Origin: Paenibacillus_D sp047238105
GTDB lineage: Bacteria > Bacillota > Bacilli > Paenibacillales > Paenibacillaceae
Reading direction: 5' to 3'
NCBI RefSeq assembly: GCF_047238105.1
Contig: NZ_JBDFMD010000001.1
Location: forward strand, 3,534,001-3,598,000
DNA length: 64,000 bases
Under the pieces are notes generated by a model, which saw only the letters and a list, made by a program, of their open reading frames with translations, did not search any database and was not told the DNA's origin. Within the stretch, counting starts at the first letter, position 1; every line of letters begins with the position of its first letter. Positions 1 through 8,789 of this stretch are shown piece after piece. The position numbers were made by a program, and so were the translations under genes.

Positions 1-48
1 CCAGAATCGATTCCGCACCCATCGGCTTTTTCAACAGCCTGATTCACC
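1..48 (-). repeat. Truncated copy of interspersed palindromic element
   Basis: Read on the minus strand, this stretch contains GAAAAAGCC, then GGTGCGG, then ATCGATTCTGG. The same order is found at 23199-23230 (GAAAAAGTGCC, GGTGTGG, ATCGATTCTGG). The window begins inside it, so the remainder lies upstream. It is probably a second member of the 99-nt element described at 23195-23293. Confidence 0.5.
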
Positions 49-54
49 TATAAT
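49..54 (+). promoter_or_regulatory. Possible -10 box upstream of the araB-like gene
   Basis: A perfect TATAAT lies 52 nt before the likely ATG. No good -35 is visible at 16-18 nt (the best is a T-rich CTTTTT). The promoter may therefore need an activator, or may use an extended contact. No AraR operator was recognised. Confidence 0.35.
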
Positions 55-105
55 ATACTTAAAATACTTATCATCTACTTTAACAAGAAAGGGATGGACG
101 TCATC

Positions 106-1722
106 ATGAATCATGAGCAATGGAAGGAAGCGATCGCTTCGGGCGCTACGTCGCTCGGCATCGAGTTTGGCTCTACCCGCATCAAGGCGGTGCTGATCGA
201 CCGGCGGTTCGCGACGATCGCCTCCGGCAGCTATGACTGGGAGAACCGGCTGAAGGACGGCTACTGGATGTACGAGCAAGCGGACATCATCACGGGCATG
301 CAGACAGCCTACCGCGAGCTGAAGCAGGAGGTCGAACGGACGTACGGCATGACGCTGCAGAACGTGGGAGCGATCGGATTCTCGGGCATGATGCACGGAT
401 ACATGGCCTTCGACAGCGCAGGTGAGCTGCTGGTGCCGTTCCGGACGTGGCGCAATGCGACAACCGGTGCCGCCGCCAAGGAGCTGACGGAGCTGTTCCA
501 GTTCAACATCCCGGAGCGTTGGAGCATCGCCCACCTGTATCAGGCGATCCTCGGTGGAGAGGAGCATGTGCCCCGGATCGATTCGATCACGACGCTGGCC
601 GGCTATATCCACCGTGAGCTGACCGGCGAGCGGGCCATCGGCATCGGCGAAGCCTCGGGCATGTTCCCGATCGATGAGGCCACGCGTGGTTACCACCCGG
701 CGATGGTCCGGCAATTCGACGAGCTGATCGCGGACAAGGGTTACTCCTGGAAGCTCGCTTCCGTGCTGCCCAAGATCTATGTGGCGGGCGAGCGAGCAGG
801 GACATTGACCGAGGCGGGCGCCCGCCTGCTGGATCCGTCAGGCGATCTGCAGCCGGGGATTCCGCTCTGCCCTCCGGAGGGCGATGCCGGTACAGGCATG
901 GTCGCGACGAACAGCGTGAAGAAGCGTACCGGCAATATCTCGGTCGGCACGTCCGTCTTTGCGATGATTGTCCTGGACAAGGAACTCTCCCGCGTCTACC
1001 CGGAGATCGATATGGTGACGACGCCGGACGGCAGTCCGGTAGCGATGGCGCATGCCAACAACTGCTCCAGCGATATCAATGCCTGGGTCGGGTTGTTCCG
1101 CGAATTCGCCGAAGCCATGGGCATCGAAGCGGATAGCGCCAAGCTGTTCAGCGTCCTGTTCAACAAGGCGCTCGAAGCGGACCCGGACGGCGGCGGCTTG
1201 CTCAGCTACGGGTACTACTCGGGCGAGAATATTACCGGCATTGATCAGGGACGGCCGCTGTTCGTCCGCTCCCCGGAGAGCAGCTTCAACCTGGCCAACT
1301 TCATGCGCACGCATCTGTTCTCGGCGTTCGGGGCGCTCAAGATCGGCATGGACATCCTGACCGAGCAGGAGCGGGTCGTCATTGACAGCATCCTGGCGCA
1401 CGGCGGTCTGTTCAAGACCCCGGTGGTCGGCCAACGGATCGTCGCTGCGTCGATGAATGTCCCGGTGTCGGTCATGCCGACGGCAGGCGAAGGCGGGGCG
1501 TGGGGCATGGCGCTGCTGGCTTCCTTTATGGCGAACAAGGGCCAAGAGGAGCGGCTGGAGGACTTCCTGGAGAACCAGGTGTTCGGCGATGTCGAGAGCG
1601 TGGAAGTGGCGCCGGATCCCCGGGACGTGCAAGGCTTCGAAGCGTTTATCGAACGCTACCGCAAAGGACTGGCCATCGAGCAGGCGGCCGTTGATCATTT
1701 GATTGAGAACAAGCTGAACTAA
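106..1722 (+). CDS. araB: FGGY-family carbohydrate kinase, probable L-ribulokinase
   Basis: This protein of 538 residues has the two-lobed FGGY sugar-kinase fold. The N-terminal phosphate-binding segment is IEFGSTRIKAVLID (about residues 20-33), and the C-terminal ATP lobe contains GGLFKTPVVGQRIVAAS and PTAGEGGAWGMALLA. It sits 27 bp upstream of araA, so the likely role is ATP-dependent phosphorylation of L-ribulose in the cytoplasm. It resembles the xylulokinase-like branch more than E. coli AraB, so substrate assignment rests on context. The ATG at 106 is preferred over the ATG at 94 because AAAGGG (88-93) lies 12 nt before the former and abuts the latter. No araD was seen downstream; the epimerase must be elsewhere. 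Confidence 0.85.
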   Translation: MNHEQWKEAIASGATSLGIEFGSTRIKAVLIDRRFATIASGSYDWENRLKDGYWMYEQADIITGMQTAYRELKQEVERTYGMTLQNVGAIGFSGMMHGYMAFDSAGELLVPFRTWRNATTGAAAKELTELFQFNIPERWSIAHLYQAILGGEEHVPRIDSITTLAGYIHRELTGERAIGIGEASGMFPIDEATRGYHPAMVRQFDELIADKGYSWKLASVLPKIYVAGERAGTLTEAGARLLDPSGDLQPGIPLCPPEGDAGTGMVATNSVKKRTGNISVGTSVFAMIVLDKELSRVYPEIDMVTTPDGSPVAMAHANNCSSDINAWVGLFREFAEAMGIEADSAKLFSVLFNKALEADPDGGGLLSYGYYSGENITGIDQGRPLFVRSPESSFNLANFMRTHLFSAFGALKIGMDILTEQERVVIDSILAHGGLFKTPVVGQRIVAASMNVPVSVMPTAGEGGAWGMALLASFMANKGQEERLEDFLENQVFGDVESVEVAPDPRDVQGFEAFIERYRKGLAIEQAAVDHLIENKLN

Positions 1723-1749
1723 ATTCCATCGAAATGAGGTTGATCAAAG

Positions 1750-3174
1750 ATGTCAGCAACAGCAGCAAAAAACTTCTGGTTCGTCGTCGGCTCGCAGCAT
1801 CTGTACGGAGAAGAAGCGCTGGGTGAGGTCAAAGCCAACGCCCAGAAAATCGTTGATAGCCTGAATAATAGCGGTGTACTGCCTTATCCGCTCGTGCTGC
1901 AGGATCTGGCTGTCAGCGCAGACAAGATTACCAGCATCATGAAGGAAGTCAACTACCGCGACGAAGTAGCCGGCGTCATCACCTGGATGCATACATTCTC
2001 CCCTGCAAAGATGTGGATCCGCGGCACCAAGCTGCTGCAGAAGCCGTTGCTTCATCTGGCGACGCAGTTCAACGAGAGCATCCCTTGGAGCACCATCGAT
2101 ATGGACTTCATGAACCTGAACCAGGCCGCTCATGGGGATCGTGAGTACGGCTTCATCAATGCCCGTCTGAAGAAGCAGAACAAAATCGTCGTCGGCTACT
2201 GGGAGCGCGAGAACGTGCAGCGGCAGATCGCCGACTGGATGGACGTCGCGGTCGCTTACAATGAAAGCTTCAACATCAAAGTCGCCCGCTTCGGCGATAA
2301 CATGCGCAACGTCGGCGTAACCGAAGGCGACAAGGTCGAAGCCCAGATCCAGTTCGGCTGGACGGTGGACTACTTTGGAATCGGCGATCTGGTGCAGTAT
2401 GTGAATGCAGTCAAGGAAGCAGAGATCGACGACCTGATGGCGGAATACGCAGAACAATACGAATTCGAATATGGCGACAACAGCAAAGAATCGTGGGAAG
2501 CCAGCGTACGCGTACAGGCAAGCTACGAGATTGCGATCAAGCGTTTCCTCGACAATGGCGGATACACGGCGTTCACGAGCAACTTTGAGGATCTGCACGG
2601 GATGAAGCAGCTGCCGGGTCTGGCCGTGCAGCGGCTGATGGCCCAGGGCTACGGCTTCGCCGGCGAAGGCGACTGGAAGACGGCAGCGCTCGATCGCTTG
2701 CTCAAGATCATGAGCCACAACCAGAACACCGGCTTTATGGAGGACTACACCTATGAGCTCGCGGAGGGACAGGAAGCGATCCTGCAGTCCCACATGCTCG
2801 AGGTCGATCCGTCCCTGGCAGCCAGCAAGCCGCGGATTATCGTCTCCCCGCTGGGCATCGGCGACCGCGAGGATCCGGCGCGTCTGGTGTTCGACGGCAA
2901 GGCGGGCGAGGGCGTCGTCGTCTCGATGGCGGACTTCGGAACGCATTACAAGCTGCTGATTAACGAAGTAACGGCGTTCGAGCCGACCGTACCGGCTCCG
3001 AAGCTGCCTGTCGCCCGCGTCATGTGGAAGGTGAAGCCGAACTTCCAGGACGGCGTCAAAGCCTGGATCGAGAATGGCGGCGGCCACCACACCGTGGTCT
3101 CCCTGAACCTGACCACCGACCAGATCGTCGCCTATGCGAAGCTGGTTAACCTAGAGTACGTCATTATCAAATAA
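1750..3174 (+). CDS. araA: L-arabinose isomerase
   Basis: This enzyme of 474 residues converts L-arabinose to L-ribulose in the cytoplasm using a divalent metal. Length and sequence match the AraA family throughout. The metal and active-site residues are visible as the Glu of EGDWKTAALD, the Glu of FMEDYTYEL, the His of LQSHMLEVDPSL and the His pair of GGGHHTVVSLN near the C terminus. An ATGAGG ribosome site precedes the ATG by about 10 nt. It lies directly downstream of the kinase and upstream of a hairpin at 3187-3228, so the two genes probably form one transcript. Confidence 0.97.
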   Translation: MSATAAKNFWFVVGSQHLYGEEALGEVKANAQKIVDSLNNSGVLPYPLVLQDLAVSADKITSIMKEVNYRDEVAGVITWMHTFSPAKMWIRGTKLLQKPLLHLATQFNESIPWSTIDMDFMNLNQAAHGDREYGFINARLKKQNKIVVGYWERENVQRQIADWMDVAVAYNESFNIKVARFGDNMRNVGVTEGDKVEAQIQFGWTVDYFGIGDLVQYVNAVKEAEIDDLMAEYAEQYEFEYGDNSKESWEASVRVQASYEIAIKRFLDNGGYTAFTSNFEDLHGMKQLPGLAVQRLMAQGYGFAGEGDWKTAALDRLLKIMSHNQNTGFMEDYTYELAEGQEAILQSHMLEVDPSLAASKPRIIVSPLGIGDREDPARLVFDGKAGEGVVVSMADFGTHYKLLINEVTAFEPTVPAPKLPVARVMWKVKPNFQDGVKAWIENGGGHHTVVSLNLTTDQIVAYAKLVNLEYVIIK

Positions 3175-3186
3175 GCCCATCCAACA

Positions 3187-3228
3187 TGGACCTGCCCGGC
3201 ACCGACACTTGTCAACGGGGCAGGTCCA
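3187..3228 (+). terminator. Hairpin after araA
   Basis: An 11-bp perfect stem (TGGACCTGCCC pairing with GGGCAGGTCCA) begins 13 nt after the araA stop codon. The following sequence is only moderately T-rich, so it could be a terminator or a partial attenuator before the arabinofuranosidase gene. Confidence 0.6.
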
Positions 3229-3234
3229 TATTCG

Positions 3235-3263
3235 TTACCATTTTGAAAGCGTGCCTCTATAAA
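3235..3263 (+). promoter_or_regulatory. Candidate promoter for the GH51 gene
   Basis: TTACCA (3235-3240) and TATAAA (3258-3263) are separated by 17 nt, just after the araA hairpin and 46 nt before the ATG. Four of six bases match the -35 consensus. This would allow the arabinofuranosidase to be expressed separately from araBA. Confidence 0.4.
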
Positions 3264-3308
3264 ATCGCAATCGCATCATCCACTACTACAGAGTTAGGAG
3301 AGATAGAT

Positions 3309-4796
3309 ATGGCTATAATCGTTATTAATTCCGGACGCCCATACACCCAGATCAACAAAAACATCTATGGGCATTTTGCAGAGCATCTGGGCAACGGCAT
3401 CTATAACGGCATCTTCGTGGGCGAGGACAGCCCGATCCCGAATACGCGGGGCATCCGCAACGATGTCGTGGCCGCGCTGCGGCAGATCCAGGTGCCGACG
3501 TTGCGCTGGCCGGGCGGCTGCTTCGCCGAATATTACAACTGGAAGGACGGCGTCGGTACCGATCGCAAACGGATGGTCAATGCCGGCTGGGGCGGCGTCG
3601 TCGAGGACAACTCCTTCGGTACCCACGAGTTCCTCGACCTGTGCGAGCAGATCGGCTGCGCGCCGTATATCGCCGCCAATGTCGGCTCCGGCACGCCGCG
3701 CGAGGCGAGCGAATGGGTGGAGTACATGACCTTCCCCGGAGAGTCGCCGATGGCCGACTGGCGACGGCAGAACGGCCGTGAGGCGCCATGGGATATCGAG
3801 TTCATCGGTATCGGCAATGAGAACTGGGGCTGCGGCGGCAACATGCGGCCGGAGTACTACGCCGATGTGTACAAGCAATTCGAGATGTACATCCGCAACT
3901 ACGGGGAGCGCAAGCTGTTCCGGGTGGCCTGCGGCGCTGACGGCGCCGATTACGAGTGGACCGAGACGCTGATGCGGATGGCGGGCAAGCGGATGGACGG
4001 CCTGTCGCTTCACTATTATACGATGCCGGGCTATTACAGCACGGATGAGTACAAGTGGGAGCGTAAGACGCCGGCGGTCGGCTTCGACCAGGACAACTAC
4101 TACCGCACCTTGCGGCGGGCGCTCTTCATCGACGAGCTGATCATCCGGCACAAGCATATCATGGACAAGTATGACCCCGAGCGCCGCGTGGCGATCATGC
4201 TCGACGAGTGGGGCACCTGGCATGAGGCCGAGGCAGGCACCAACCCGGCCTTCCTGTTCCAGCAGAACACGATGCGCGATGCGATCGTCGCGGGCGTGTC
4301 GCTGAACATCTTCAATCGTCATAGCGACCGTGTACGGATGGCCAATCTGGCGCAGATGGTCAACGTGCTGCAGGCGGTCATCCTGACCGAAGGCGAGCAG
4401 ATGGTGCTGACGCCGACGTATCATGTGTTCGAGTTGTACAAAGGTCATCAGGGCGCTACGTTGGTCGAGAGCTACGTCCAGCAGGATCTGACGGGCCCTG
4501 AGGAGGCTCTCGTGCCGGGACTGCATATCAGCGCCTCCGAGCGGGAGGACGGGAAGGTTCATGCGACTGTCGTCAACCTGTCGGCCGACGAGCCCCGCGA
4601 AGCGCGGATCATGCTGGCGGGCAAAGCGTTTACGAGCGCATCCGTACGCTATATCAGCGGCGACATGAACAGTCATAATGCGTTCGGACAGCCGCCGCAG
4701 GTCGAGATCCGCACGATGCCGGATATCGGGGTGCAGGACAGCAGCCTGTCCCTCACGTTGCCGGCTTGCTCCGTAGTGGAGCTCGTGCTCTCGTAA
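3309..4796 (+). CDS. abfA: GH51 alpha-L-arabinofuranosidase
   Basis: This protein of 495 residues is a typical GH51 exo-enzyme that releases L-arabinose from arabinan or arabinoxylan oligosaccharides. The acid/base is Glu171 in GIGNENWG and the nucleophile is Glu300 in IMLDEWGTWH. RWPGGCFAEYYNW is the conserved early substrate-site segment. There is no signal peptide, so it acts in the cytoplasm on imported oligomers and feeds arabinose to AraA. The ATG at 3309 has TTAGGAGA 6 nt upstream; the longer frame from 3186 has no ribosome site and crosses the hairpin and promoter. Confidence 0.95.
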   Translation: MAIIVINSGRPYTQINKNIYGHFAEHLGNGIYNGIFVGEDSPIPNTRGIRNDVVAALRQIQVPTLRWPGGCFAEYYNWKDGVGTDRKRMVNAGWGGVVEDNSFGTHEFLDLCEQIGCAPYIAANVGSGTPREASEWVEYMTFPGESPMADWRRQNGREAPWDIEFIGIGNENWGCGGNMRPEYYADVYKQFEMYIRNYGERKLFRVACGADGADYEWTETLMRMAGKRMDGLSLHYYTMPGYYSTDEYKWERKTPAVGFDQDNYYRTLRRALFIDELIIRHKHIMDKYDPERRVAIMLDEWGTWHEAEAGTNPAFLFQQNTMRDAIVAGVSLNIFNRHSDRVRMANLAQMVNVLQAVILTEGEQMVLTPTYHVFELYKGHQGATLVESYVQQDLTGPEEALVPGLHISASEREDGKVHATVVNLSADEPREARIMLAGKAFTSASVRYISGDMNSHNAFGQPPQVEIRTMPDIGVQDSSLSLTLPACSVVELVLS

Positions 4797-4852
4797 GGCT
4801 GAGGGCAAGGGTCCGTTGCGACGGGCAGTCTGGCACGTTCGCCGGCACGCCT

Positions 4853-4903
4853 AACACCTTCAAGCGGTCACCGGTCGAACCGGGGCATATGCTTGAAGGT
4901 GTT
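4853..4903. terminator. Hairpin between convergent abfA and GH16 genes
   Basis: A 13-bp perfect inverted repeat (AACACCTTCAAGC and GCTTGAAGGTGTT, loop about 25 nt) lies between two converging genes. It can serve both strands. Neither side has a long T tract. Confidence 0.65.
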
Positions 4904-4958
4904 TGGTTTGGATGCCGCTATGACGCCCAGCTTCCTCCGGACTCCGCTGGGCTCGGGA

Positions 4959-7586
4959 TTACTCCGGCACGCCCTGCGTCACACCATGCACATACGTCTG
5001 CCAAGGCGTATCCAGTGCGCCATTGCCGGGATTGTAGGTGAAGAAGTATTCCACGGTATCACCCTGCTGCAGGTTGTTGACCGGGTACGTATAGTTGCCG
5101 CCGCCCGTGGATGTCATCGCCACATTCAGCTGTACGCCGCCATTGACTTTGTAATGCAGGTCGGCAAAGGTGGCGCCGTTGACGTAGAAGAGCAGATTGT
5201 CGCCAGTCTTCCTGATGCCGCGCACGCTATCGCCGATGATGACGGTGGTCGGCGGAGCGGGCACGACGGTAATCGTCGACGTCGCGGTGTGGTTGCCGCT
5301 GGCCGTGGTCGCCGTGACGGTGGTCGTGCCTGCGGCAAGACCGGTCACGGTGCCGCTGGTGTTCACCGAGGCGATGCTGCTGTTCGCGACAGACCAGTTG
5401 ACTTGCTTGTTCGTCGCATTGGCCGGGGCTACGGTGGCATTCAACTGCACGGTCTGGCCGACCTGCACTTGGGTGGTTGCCGGGGTCACACTGACGCCGG
5501 TTACCGGAACATTGGTGCCGGGATTCTGGCCGCCACCTGTACCTTCCTTGTACACCCGCACGTAGTCCACCTGCATGGTGGCCGGGATGTCGGATGGGTC
5601 CGGCGTCCGCCCGCCGTCGAAGTGACCGCCGACCGCCAGGTTCATGATCAGATAGAACGGATGGTCGAACGGAGCATCCGGGTTATTCGGTGCAGCTACA
5701 GAGTACCATTGCTCGCGGCTGACCTTGAAGTAGAACTCGCCGTTCACATACCACTTCATATTGTCTTCTTCCCAGATCATCGTGTAGACGTTGAAGTCAT
5801 CGGCGAACGTCTGCCCTTGCGGGAAGTGATACTCGCCAGCGATGTAGCGGTTTACCGGCCATTGGCCGCCGAAGTGGATCGCCCCGCTGACCGTGCCGGG
5901 CAGTCTGCCCTTGGCTTCCATGATATCGATCTCGCCGGATGCGGCCCATGCGCCGTAGGTCGAGTCCTCCGGCAGCATCCAGAGCGCCGGCCAGAGCCCG
6001 TCGCCGGTCGGCAGCTTGGCGCGGATATCGACGCGGCCGTACTGCAGGGACAGATGATCCTTGGTGTTGATCTTGCCGGAGGAGTAGGTGGCGTAGCGGT
6101 TGGGATCCTGCGGGAAGGACTGATAGTCATGCAGCGCCCGGATGTTCAGCTTGCCGTCCTCGACGAAGACGTTCTGCGTGCTGGTCGTATAGTGCTGCAT
6201 CTCCGCATTGCCCCAGCCCCACAGGTTGGGATCGTTGCCGATATAATAGCCGGTCTCGTAGTTCCATTTGCTCGTATCGAGCGAGGTGCCGCTGAACTCA
6301 TCCTGCCAGATGAGATTCCAGCCCGCGATGGCCGGATCGGTCGGCGTGCCGATCTCGACATCGCCCTGATCCGAGACGTCCGGACGCGGCGCGTTGGGGT
6401 TGCCGATGAAGCTGTACGTCACATAGTTGCTGCCGACGCTGCCGCCGGACTGGCCGTTCGCCGGATAGCCGATGCGGATCTGCATATCCTCCTGGATCGG
6501 CTGGAACCATAGCCCGTAGATGTAATCAGCCCAGTAGCCCCATTGATTGGCATCGGACATGTTGTTGTAGCCGTTGCCGGCATAGACGAAGCCGCTCTGC
6601 GCCGAGTTGCTCATATCGACCCATTGGCCATTGATATTGATCTGATAGACGAATTTATCCAGGTCGGTACCGATGGGCGGCGTGCCGCCGATCCGCGGCA
6701 GCGGGATGCCGATCGCGCCGCTGGCGTCTGCGCTGTAGGTGGTGCCGTCGTAGGCAGTCAGAGTGTGATTGGTTCTGTTGGGCTGGTTGAAGGTGATCGT
6801 GTAGATGACATTCGCCGAGGAGGTCTTGGATTCAAGCTTGACGTTGATGGATTCGGTGACGGTGAACCAGTAGCCGCCGCCGCCTTCGGTGAATTGGCCG
6901 AAGTTGCTGTCGTAGACCCAGCCGCTGGCTGCGTTGTTGTCGATATTGATCCAGGTATTGCTGGCGACCGGTTTGACGAACACGTTCAGATCATGCGCTA
7001 CAGCCGCGTAGGGGATGGTCGGGTTGTTGTTGAAGACCGGATAAGTGAAGCCTGCGCCGCCGGTATAGCCTGCAGTCAGTTGAGGACCCTGGGTTGGCGT
7101 CATGGCGGTGATGGTGGTCTGATTGACATTCTGGAAGACAAGCGTGTAGTTAAGGGTGACTCCGGTATTCGCCTTGGAGTAGAGCTGAATCTCGGTGGTC
7201 GCGGAGAGGGTGAACCAGTAGCCATAGATGCCGCTGTCGTTCCAATGCCCCCAGTTCTGGTTGTACACGTAGCCGCCGGCGCTGTCGATATCGACCCAGT
7301 TGCTGCCGACTTTGACGCGGACACCTACGTCACCCGATACATCGTTCCAAGTCGCTGCGCCGCCATTGAAGACCGGCATGACGAACCCGTAGCTCGCCTG
7401 CCCGACCCCGGATTTGGTGATGACGGGGCCATCATTGGCTGAGAAATAACTCATTGCGGTGACGGTGGTTGCCGCCTGTGCGGCCTGAGCCGGGAACAGG
7501 CCGATGCCCGTCAGCATCGTGATTACGAGAAACAAATGCCACACCTTTCTGTTGATTCGTTGGTCTACCCAGTATTGTCGCTTCAT
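4959..7586 (-). CDS. Secreted multidomain GH16 endo-beta-1,3-glucanase
   Basis: This protein of 875 residues starts with a signal peptide (about residues 1-38, ending AQAAQA). Three related modules of about 115-135 residues follow (about 40-155, 156-270 and 271-405), sharing the pattern W-V/I-D/N-I/M, then GxVY, then YWFT or LWF. The GH16 domain spans about 430-680; GEIDIMEAKG gives nucleophile Glu552 and acid/base Glu557 in the laminarinase arrangement. A BIG2 domain (about 690-770) and a C-terminal CBM56-like beta-1,3-glucan-binding module with DSVRGIRKTGDNLLF and DTPWQTYVHG complete it. The start at 7586 is chosen because AAAGGAGG precedes it; the longer frame lacks a site. It lies on the same strand as the transporter and two-component genes upstream. 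I did not recognise the family of the three N-terminal modules. Confidence 0.9.
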   Translation of the reverse strand: MKRQYWVDQRINRKVWHLFLVITMLTGIGLFPAQAAQAATTVTAMSYFSANDGPVITKSGVGQASYGFVMPVFNGGAATWNDVSGDVGVRVKVGSNWVDIDSAGGYVYNQNWGHWNDSGIYGYWFTLSATTEIQLYSKANTGVTLNYTLVFQNVNQTTITAMTPTQGPQLTAGYTGGAGFTYPVFNNNPTIPYAAVAHDLNVFVKPVASNTWINIDNNAASGWVYDSNFGQFTEGGGGYWFTVTESINVKLESKTSSANVIYTITFNQPNRTNHTLTAYDGTTYSADASGAIGIPLPRIGGTPPIGTDLDKFVYQININGQWVDMSNSAQSGFVYAGNGYNNMSDANQWGYWADYIYGLWFQPIQEDMQIRIGYPANGQSGGSVGSNYVTYSFIGNPNAPRPDVSDQGDVEIGTPTDPAIAGWNLIWQDEFSGTSLDTSKWNYETGYYIGNDPNLWGWGNAEMQHYTTSTQNVFVEDGKLNIRALHDYQSFPQDPNRYATYSSGKINTKDHLSLQYGRVDIRAKLPTGDGLWPALWMLPEDSTYGAWAASGEIDIMEAKGRLPGTVSGAIHFGGQWPVNRYIAGEYHFPQGQTFADDFNVYTMIWEEDNMKWYVNGEFYFKVSREQWYSVAAPNNPDAPFDHPFYLIMNLAVGGHFDGGRTPDPSDIPATMQVDYVRVYKEGTGGGQNPGTNVPVTGVSVTPATTQVQVGQTVQLNATVAPANATNKQVNWSVANSSIASVNTSGTVTGLAAGTTTVTATTASGNHTATSTITVVPAPPTTVIIGDSVRGIRKTGDNLLFYVNGATFADLHYKVNGGVQLNVAMTSTGGGNYTYPVNNLQQGDTVEYFFTYNPGNGALDTPWQTYVHGVTQGVPE

Positions 7587-7641
7587 GCTTGCCCTCCTTT
7601 GAATCGTGTGTTGCCGTGCAAGGGGGTTACTCAACTGGACA

Positions 7642-7655
7642 AGTAACCGCTTACA
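7642..7655 (-). promoter_or_regulatory. CcpA cre-like operator upstream of the GH16 gene
   Basis: On the minus strand this reads TGTAAGCGGTTACT, differing from the TGnAAnCGnTnnCA core only at the last base. It sits just downstream of a possible -10 box (TAGAAT, 7667-7672, 17 nt from a weak -35 at 7690-7695). This placement fits catabolite repression by blocking transcription. The match was judged by eye. Confidence 0.5.
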
Positions 7656-7874
7656 GGCACAACTTCATTCTATCGGAAGGGCCATTTGCGTGAAAAGAGA
7701 CAGTATTTTTTGTGATGGCCCACTTTTTTGGGTTAGGCGTCGGCAGGCTGCTTGAGCGTAGAGGAGGCGTTATTTTGTTTAGTGGCTGAAGAGGGGCGTA
7801 GTTCTAGTGCAGGCGTTTGGCCGAGCGAATGGGGAGCAGTAGAGCTAGTTTTTAGCACTGGAGGCTATCATAAA

Positions 7875-8740
7875 GCCGACGAGATGAGCAGCAACGACCC
7901 TTTGTACCGCTACAGTGACGAAAGCGCCGACGAGATGAGCAGTAACGACCCTTTGTACCGCTACAGTGACGAAAGCGCCGACGAGATGAGCAGTAACGAC
8001 CATTTGTGCCGCTACAGCGACGAAAGCGCTGCGGAGATGAGCAGCAACGACCCTTTGTGCCGCTACAGCGACGAAAGCGCTGCGGAGATGAGCAGCAACG
8101 ACCCTTTGCGCCGCTACAGTGACGAAAGCGCCGACGAGATGAGCAGCAACGACCCTTTGTGCCGCTACAGCGACGAAAGCGCTGCGGAGATGAGCAGCAA
8201 CGACCCTTTGCGCCGCTACAGTGACGAAAGCGCCGACGAGATGAGCAGTAACGACCCTTTGTGCCGCTACAGCGAAGAAAGCGCTGCGGAGATGAGCAGC
8301 AACGACCCTTTGTGCCGCTACAGCGACGAAAGCGACGCGGAGATGAGCAGCAACGACCCTTTGTGCCGCTCCAGTGACGAAAGCGCTGCGGAGATGAGCA
8401 GCAACGCCCCTTTGTGCCGCTACAGCGACGAAAGCACCGCCGTGGCGAGCAGCAACGCCCCTTTGTGCCGCTACAGCGACGAAAGCGCCGACGAGATGAG
8501 CAGCAACGACCCTTTGTGCCGCTACAGTGACGAAAGCGCCGCCGTGGCGAGCAGCAACGCCCCTTTGTGCCGCTACAGCGACGAAAGCGCTGCGGAGATG
8601 AGCAGCAACGCCCCTTTGTGCCGCTACAGTGACAAAAGCGCTGCGGAGATGAGCAGCAACGACCCTTTGTGCCGCTACAGCGACGAAAGCGCCGCCGTGG
8701 CGAGCAGCAACGCCCCTTTGTGCCGCTACGCGACGAAAAG
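7875..8740. repeat. 51-bp tandem repeat array, 16 full copies plus a partial copy
   Basis: Sixteen head-to-tail 51-bp units run from 7875 to 8690, followed by a seventeenth of about 39-50 bp that decays by a one-base loss. The most constant part is AACGACCCTTTGTGCCGC followed by TACAGCGACGAAAGC. Units differ at the junction triplets (GCCGACGAG, GCTGCGGAG or GCCGCCGTG) and at a few point sites. Units 5-6 and 7-8 repeat as a 102-bp dimer. Because 51 is a multiple of three, several frames stay open on both strands, but none has a good start or ribosome site. The only plus-strand candidate begins with TTG and runs on antisense through the response regulator. I therefore treat the array as non-coding. 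It fills the space between the 3' end of the regulator gene and the GH16 promoter. Confidence 0.93.
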
Positions 8741-8789
8741 GACGGCGTGCTGGCGCGTGCACTCAAGCCCCCGCGTGGAAGAGGACCGG

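Noticed and set aside
4893..7442. Long plus-strand frames opposite the GH16 gene
   Set aside because: They are antisense to a clear multidomain enzyme, rich in Arg/Gly/Asp, and without domains or ribosome sites.
7875..8740. CRISPR array
   Set aside because: Units are contiguous with no unique spacers, and no cas genes are present.
7845..8766. Minus-strand frames through the same tandem array
   Set aside because: Two different minus frames are open for the same reason; neither has a supported start or a known domain.
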